Assembly: GCF_035508675.1 (NCBI RefSeq)
Contig: NZ_DATJMN010000311.1
Coordinates: 1 to 6,767 of the forward strand
Source of the DNA: Dyella_B sp035508675
GTDB taxonomy: Bacteria; Pseudomonadota; Gammaproteobacteria; Xanthomonadales; Rhodanobacteraceae
Direction of reading: 5' to 3'
Length of the DNA stretch: 6,767 nt
This document shows, piece by piece, positions 5,034 through 6,767 of this stretch (position 1 is its first letter; each line of letters starts with the position of its first letter). The translations under genes were made by a program, and so were the position numbers. Under the pieces are notes generated by a model that saw only the letters and a list, made by a program, of their open reading frames with translations, had not been told where the DNA came from and made no database searches.

Positions 5034-5102
5034 AGAGCGTAAGAGATATTCCGCAGACCGGATTCACCATGTGTTGTCGCATGACCATTCCTTGCGAACG
5101 CC

Positions 5103-5142
5103 AAAAACAAAACGCCCCCGGGTGTGGCGACCCGAGGGCGTT
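5103..5142 (-). terminator. Rho-independent terminator of the small unit at 5195-5296
   Basis: On the minus strand: AACGCCC and GGGCGTT pair (5136-5142 with 5111-5117), then one mismatch, then CGGGT/ACCCG around a six-base loop. A T-rich tail, TTTTGTTTTT, overlaps and follows the stem. It ends transcripts from the 5195-5369 side and so separates that unit from the tRNA-like RNAs and slipin-rtcB. Confidence 0.87.
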
Positions 5143-5154
5143 CGCGTTGCCTCG

Positions 5155-5177
5155 GGAGATCGGGGTGACCGATCTCC
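5155..5177 (-). other. Perfect 9-bp hairpin after the small ORF
   Basis: GGAGATCGG (5155-5163) and CCGATCTCC (5169-5177) pair perfectly around five bases. The segment 5167-5172 (GACCGA) could instead pair with 5187-5192 (TCGGTC), which overlaps this stem, so two folds compete. No U-run follows directly; the terminator comes 13 bases later on the minus strand. Confidence 0.6.
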
Positions 5178-5194
5178 GCGAGAGAGTCGGTCAA

Positions 5195-5296
5195 TCAGTG
5201 AAAAACTTGGGGCATATGCCGCCCACCCTGCGCGCACGGCAGCACGTCGCGATTTTTGCGCGACAGCAAACCGATTTTTACGAGGTGATGCAGCAT
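5195..5296 (-). CDS. Small uncharacterised ORF, 33 codons (small protein or part of a small RNA)
   Basis: ATG 5296 is preceded by AAGGG with seven bases between, a fair ribosome binding site. The frame encodes 33 residues starting MLHHLVKIGLLSRK and ending GGRHMPQVFH, then TGA. It is basic, has one cysteine, no membrane segment, and matches no family I know. The evidence is its setting: a promoter candidate with 17-base spacing upstream, a ribosome binding site, and a strong terminator downstream, giving a transcript of about 230 bases clearly separate from its neighbours. The opposite strand also has a short open frame here, but without a ribosome binding site at good distance or a terminator. 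The transcript could equally be a small regulatory RNA with no protein product. Confidence 0.4.
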   Translation of the reverse strand: MLHHLVKIGLLSRKNRDVLPCAQGGRHMPQVFH

Positions 5297-5340
5297 GATT
5301 GAACCCTTGAATAAATCGCCGGCATGGGCGAAGGACGCGA

Positions 5341-5369
5341 ACATTACGTTAGGTTTATTTTTAATGCAA
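5341..5369 (-). promoter_or_regulatory. Candidate sigma-70 promoter of the small unit
   Basis: On the minus strand TTGCAT (5369-5364) and TAATGT (5346-5341) stand exactly 17 bases apart, each with three of six consensus bases, including TTG of the -35 and the first, second and last bases of the -10. The spacer is AT-rich. Transcription would start near 5334, giving a leader of about 38 bases before ATG 5296. Confidence 0.42.
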
Positions 5370-5399
5370 GCGTTTTTTGGCTAAGAATATTTCCTAACG
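5347..5399. promoter_or_regulatory. Inverted repeat overlapping the small unit's promoter in an AT-rich island
   Basis: CGTTAGG (5347-5353) is the exact inverse of CCTAACG (5393-5399). The 39 bases between are strikingly AT-rich for this genome. The left arm touches the -10 box inside the promoter spacer and the right arm lies upstream of the -35, a layout fitting an operator pair. The regulator is unknown. Confidence 0.35.
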
Positions 5400-5428
5400 C
5401 AACGACCACAAACGAATTAAATAGGTAA

Positions 5429-6031
5429 CTACAACCAACCTTTCTGCCGCGCCAGCCGATACGCCTCGATACGATTGGCGGCACCCAGCTTGCCAATGGC
5501 GTCGGATAGATAATTGCGCACCGTGCCATGCGAGAGATTGAGCTTGGTGGCGATGTCGCCGGCAGACTGGCCTTCACCGGCAAACCGCAACACCTGCCGC
5601 TCGCGATCATTCAGGGGATCGGCTTCCGACCAGGCTTCCAACGCCAGTTGCGGATCGATCGAACGGCCACCGCGATGCACCATGCGCAAGGCTTCGGCAA
5701 GGTTCTCCGCGGGCGCGTCTTTCAGCAGGTAACCCGATACGCCCGCATCCAGCGCACGGCGCAAGAAACCGGGGCGCGCGAAGGTGGTGACGATGACGCA
5801 CTTCACCGGCAGCTCGTGGCGGTGAATGCGCTGCGCCAGCTCGAGCCCGGTGATGCCGGGCATTTCGATATCGGTAACCAGCACGTCCGGTTTCAACCGC
5901 TGCACGTCGCGCCAGGCGGTTTCGCCGTCGGGTGCAGAGCCGAGCACTTCGATATCCGATTCCAGATTCAGCAGCGCAGACAGCGCGCCGCGCACCATGG
6001 CCTGGTCTTCCGCCAGCAGCACGCGGATCAT
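5429..6031 (-). CDS. NarL/FixJ-type response regulator, DesR-like
   Basis: A 200-residue two-domain regulator. The receiver domain (about 1-120) has the acidic pair E8 and D9, phospho-acceptor D54 in VTDIEMPG, the conserved Thr in VTTFARPG (82-83) and K104 in LLKDAPAENL. This last stretch and the RPGFLRRALDAG helix are typical of the DesR subfamily. The C-terminal LuxR-type helix-turn-helix (about 139-200) reads LNDRERQVLRFAGEG, then SAGDIATKLNLSHGTVRNYL. It should bind DNA as a dimer after phosphorylation by the kinase encoded just upstream, whose stop overlaps this start (ATGA), implying translational coupling. In Bacillus DesK/DesR responds to membrane fluidity; here the signal and targets cannot be told from the window. 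No clear intrinsic terminator follows within 60 bases of its stop. Confidence 0.95.
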   Translation of the reverse strand: MIRVLLAEDQAMVRGALSALLNLESDIEVLGSAPDGETAWRDVQRLKPDVLVTDIEMPGITGLELAQRIHRHELPVKCVIVTTFARPGFLRRALDAGVSGYLLKDAPAENLAEALRMVHRGGRSIDPQLALEAWSEADPLNDRERQVLRFAGEGQSAGDIATKLNLSHGTVRNYLSDAIGKLGAANRIEAYRLARQKGWL

Positions 6032-6767
6032 GCGGCTCGCCCGGCAAGATCGCCTTGGCTTGCTATCTCGGGAATAACCAGTTGCTTCTGCGCCCGCAAC
6101 GGTACGCTGATCAGCAGGCGCGTGCCGCGGCGCGGCGGCGAATCGACCTGCAGGCTGCCGCCGATAGCGCGCACGCGCTCACACATGCCGCTCATCCCAT
6201 TGCCGTGCGCAACGAGGGCGCCTTTTCCGTTGTCGCTGATCTGCATGTCCAGTTTTTCTTCCGTGCGGACAAAGCGCACGCCGGCCTCGGTGGCATCGGC
6301 ATGCCGGTGGATGTTGGTCATGGCTTCGCGAATGACCAGCGCAAGCGTGCGCTCGACGTCCTGCGGCAGCGCATCGGGCAGTGCACCGTAATCCAGGCGC
6401 ACGGCGGAGGATTCCAGCAGCAGTCGCGCGGAAGCCAGCTCCGCGGCAAGATCGGTCGAGCGGATGCCGGTGACCGCGGCGCGCACTTCCGCCAGCGCGT
6501 GGCGGGCGACGCGTTCGGCTTCCTCCAGCTCGCGCCGCGCGGCGGCGCTGTCGCGATCGAACAGCTTGCGCGAAAGCTCCAGCTTCAAGGTGATCAGCGA
6601 GAGGGTATGCCCGAGCAAGTCATGCAGATCGCGCCCGATGCGCTCGCGCTCCGCTGTCGCCGCCAGGCGGCGGACCTCCTCCTGCGACAGGCGCAAGGCG
6701 GCGTCGCGCTCGCGGTTCTTGATCTCGACGAAGATCACCGTGCAAATGATGAGCGTCATCACCGGTA
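6028..6767 (-). CDS. DesK-like sensor histidine kinase, C-terminal part
   Basis: The gene runs off the right edge; about 246 codons are visible and the start is outside. The first visible residues (about VMTLIICTVIFVEIKNRERD) look like the end of a membrane helix followed by a charged linker, so the sensor is probably an integral membrane domain encoded beyond 6767. Numbering from the GTG at 6762, the HisKA_3 dimerisation domain has RERIGRDLHDLLGHTLSL with phospho-acceptor H47. The ATPase domain has the N box (AMTNIHRHA, N150), G1 (DNGKG, 177-181) and G2 (GNGMSGMCERV, 187-197), and ends in RRGTRLLISVPL. It should autophosphorylate and pass phosphate to D54 of the regulator, whose start overlaps its TGA by four bases. 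The spacing and domain set are those of DesK/LiaS-type kinases; the stimulus is unknown. Confidence 0.95.
   Translation of the reverse strand, partial: PVMTLIICTVIFVEIKNRERDAALRLSQEEVRRLAATAERERIGRDLHDLLGHTLSLITLKLELSRKLFDRDSAAARRELEEAERVARHALAEVRAAVTGIRSTDLAAELASARLLLESSAVRLDYGALPDALPQDVERTLALVIREAMTNIHRHADATEAGVRFVRTEEKLDMQISDNGKGALVAHGNGMSGMCERVRAIGGSLQVDSPPRRGTRLLISVPLRAQKQLVIPEIASQGDLAGRAA

Larger units (their letters stand above)
4766..5102 (-). other. Non-coding, structured stretch upstream of the tRNA-like RNAs
   Basis: About 335 bases with no credible protein gene; frames through it are open only because of GC richness and run across the terminator at 5103-5142. It contains three sizeable inverted-repeat elements (listed separately) and a smaller one, ATGGG/CCCAT, around 4827-4844. 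Because the terminator at 5103-5142 ends any transcript arriving from the two-component side, the promoter of the tRNA-like RNAs should lie in this stretch. I could not identify it with confidence. Confidence 0.5.

Noticed and set aside
4682..5194. A 170-codon minus-strand frame from TTG 5194
   Set aside because: It runs through the terminator at 5103-5142 and through tRNA-like RNA 2, has no ribosome binding site, and shows no protein family features.
1..6767. CRISPR arrays, insertion sequences, transposase or integrase genes
   Set aside because: No direct-repeat array with regular spacers and no mobile-element gene is seen. The REP-like pair is the only mobile-type element. The tRNA-like RNAs could be attachment sites, but no integrase or duplicated 3' end was found.

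Overview
The window is high-GC, densely coding DNA of a kind typical of gammaproteobacteria. The gene sequences (an E. coli-type RtcB, a QueA whose N-terminus begins MKKSDF, and a DesK/DesR-like pair) suggest the Xanthomonadales, perhaps Rhodanobacteraceae. That placement is inferred from sequence feel and was not tested by a search.

Layout from left to right. Positions 1-179 (minus) hold the 5' end of queA, for queuosine biosynthesis. Divergent from it, 372-1751 (plus) encodes an exported M28-family zinc aminopeptidase with a C-terminal fibronectin-III-like domain. It converges on rtcB (1797-3020, minus), and a strong terminator for the minus strand lies between them. Upstream of rtcB, on the same strand, is a 374-residue slipin/SPFH (band 7) protein (3110-4234). 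The rtcB-slipin gap holds a REP-like inverted pair that also supplies the slipin stop codon.

Upstream of slipin, on the same strand, about 870 bases (4235-5102) contain no convincing protein gene but many inverted repeats. In the middle are two adjacent tRNA-shaped RNAs (4620-4765). Both keep the D-arm, T-arm and elbow residues of tRNA, but both lack U33 in the anticodon loop, and the acceptor stem of one is defective. They look more like tRNA mimics or degenerate tRNAs than decoding tRNAs. A 78-base three-way-junction-like element (4956-5033) and several hairpins surround them. RtcB seals broken RNAs, especially tRNAs cut in the anticodon loop, and RtcB operons of other bacteria carry tRNA-mimicking Y RNAs. 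The block tRNA-like RNAs, slipin, rtcB is therefore read here as a candidate RNA-repair locus of unusual composition: no rtcA, rtcR or Ro/TROVE gene is visible. This is the most interesting part of the window.

Positions 5103-5369 (minus) look like a separate compact unit: a promoter candidate, a 33-codon ORF with a ribosome binding site, and a very good terminator. It is either a small-protein gene or a small RNA. The right end (5429-6767, minus) is a two-component system: a DesR/NarL-type response regulator whose start overlaps the stop of a DesK-type histidine kinase, which runs off the window edge.
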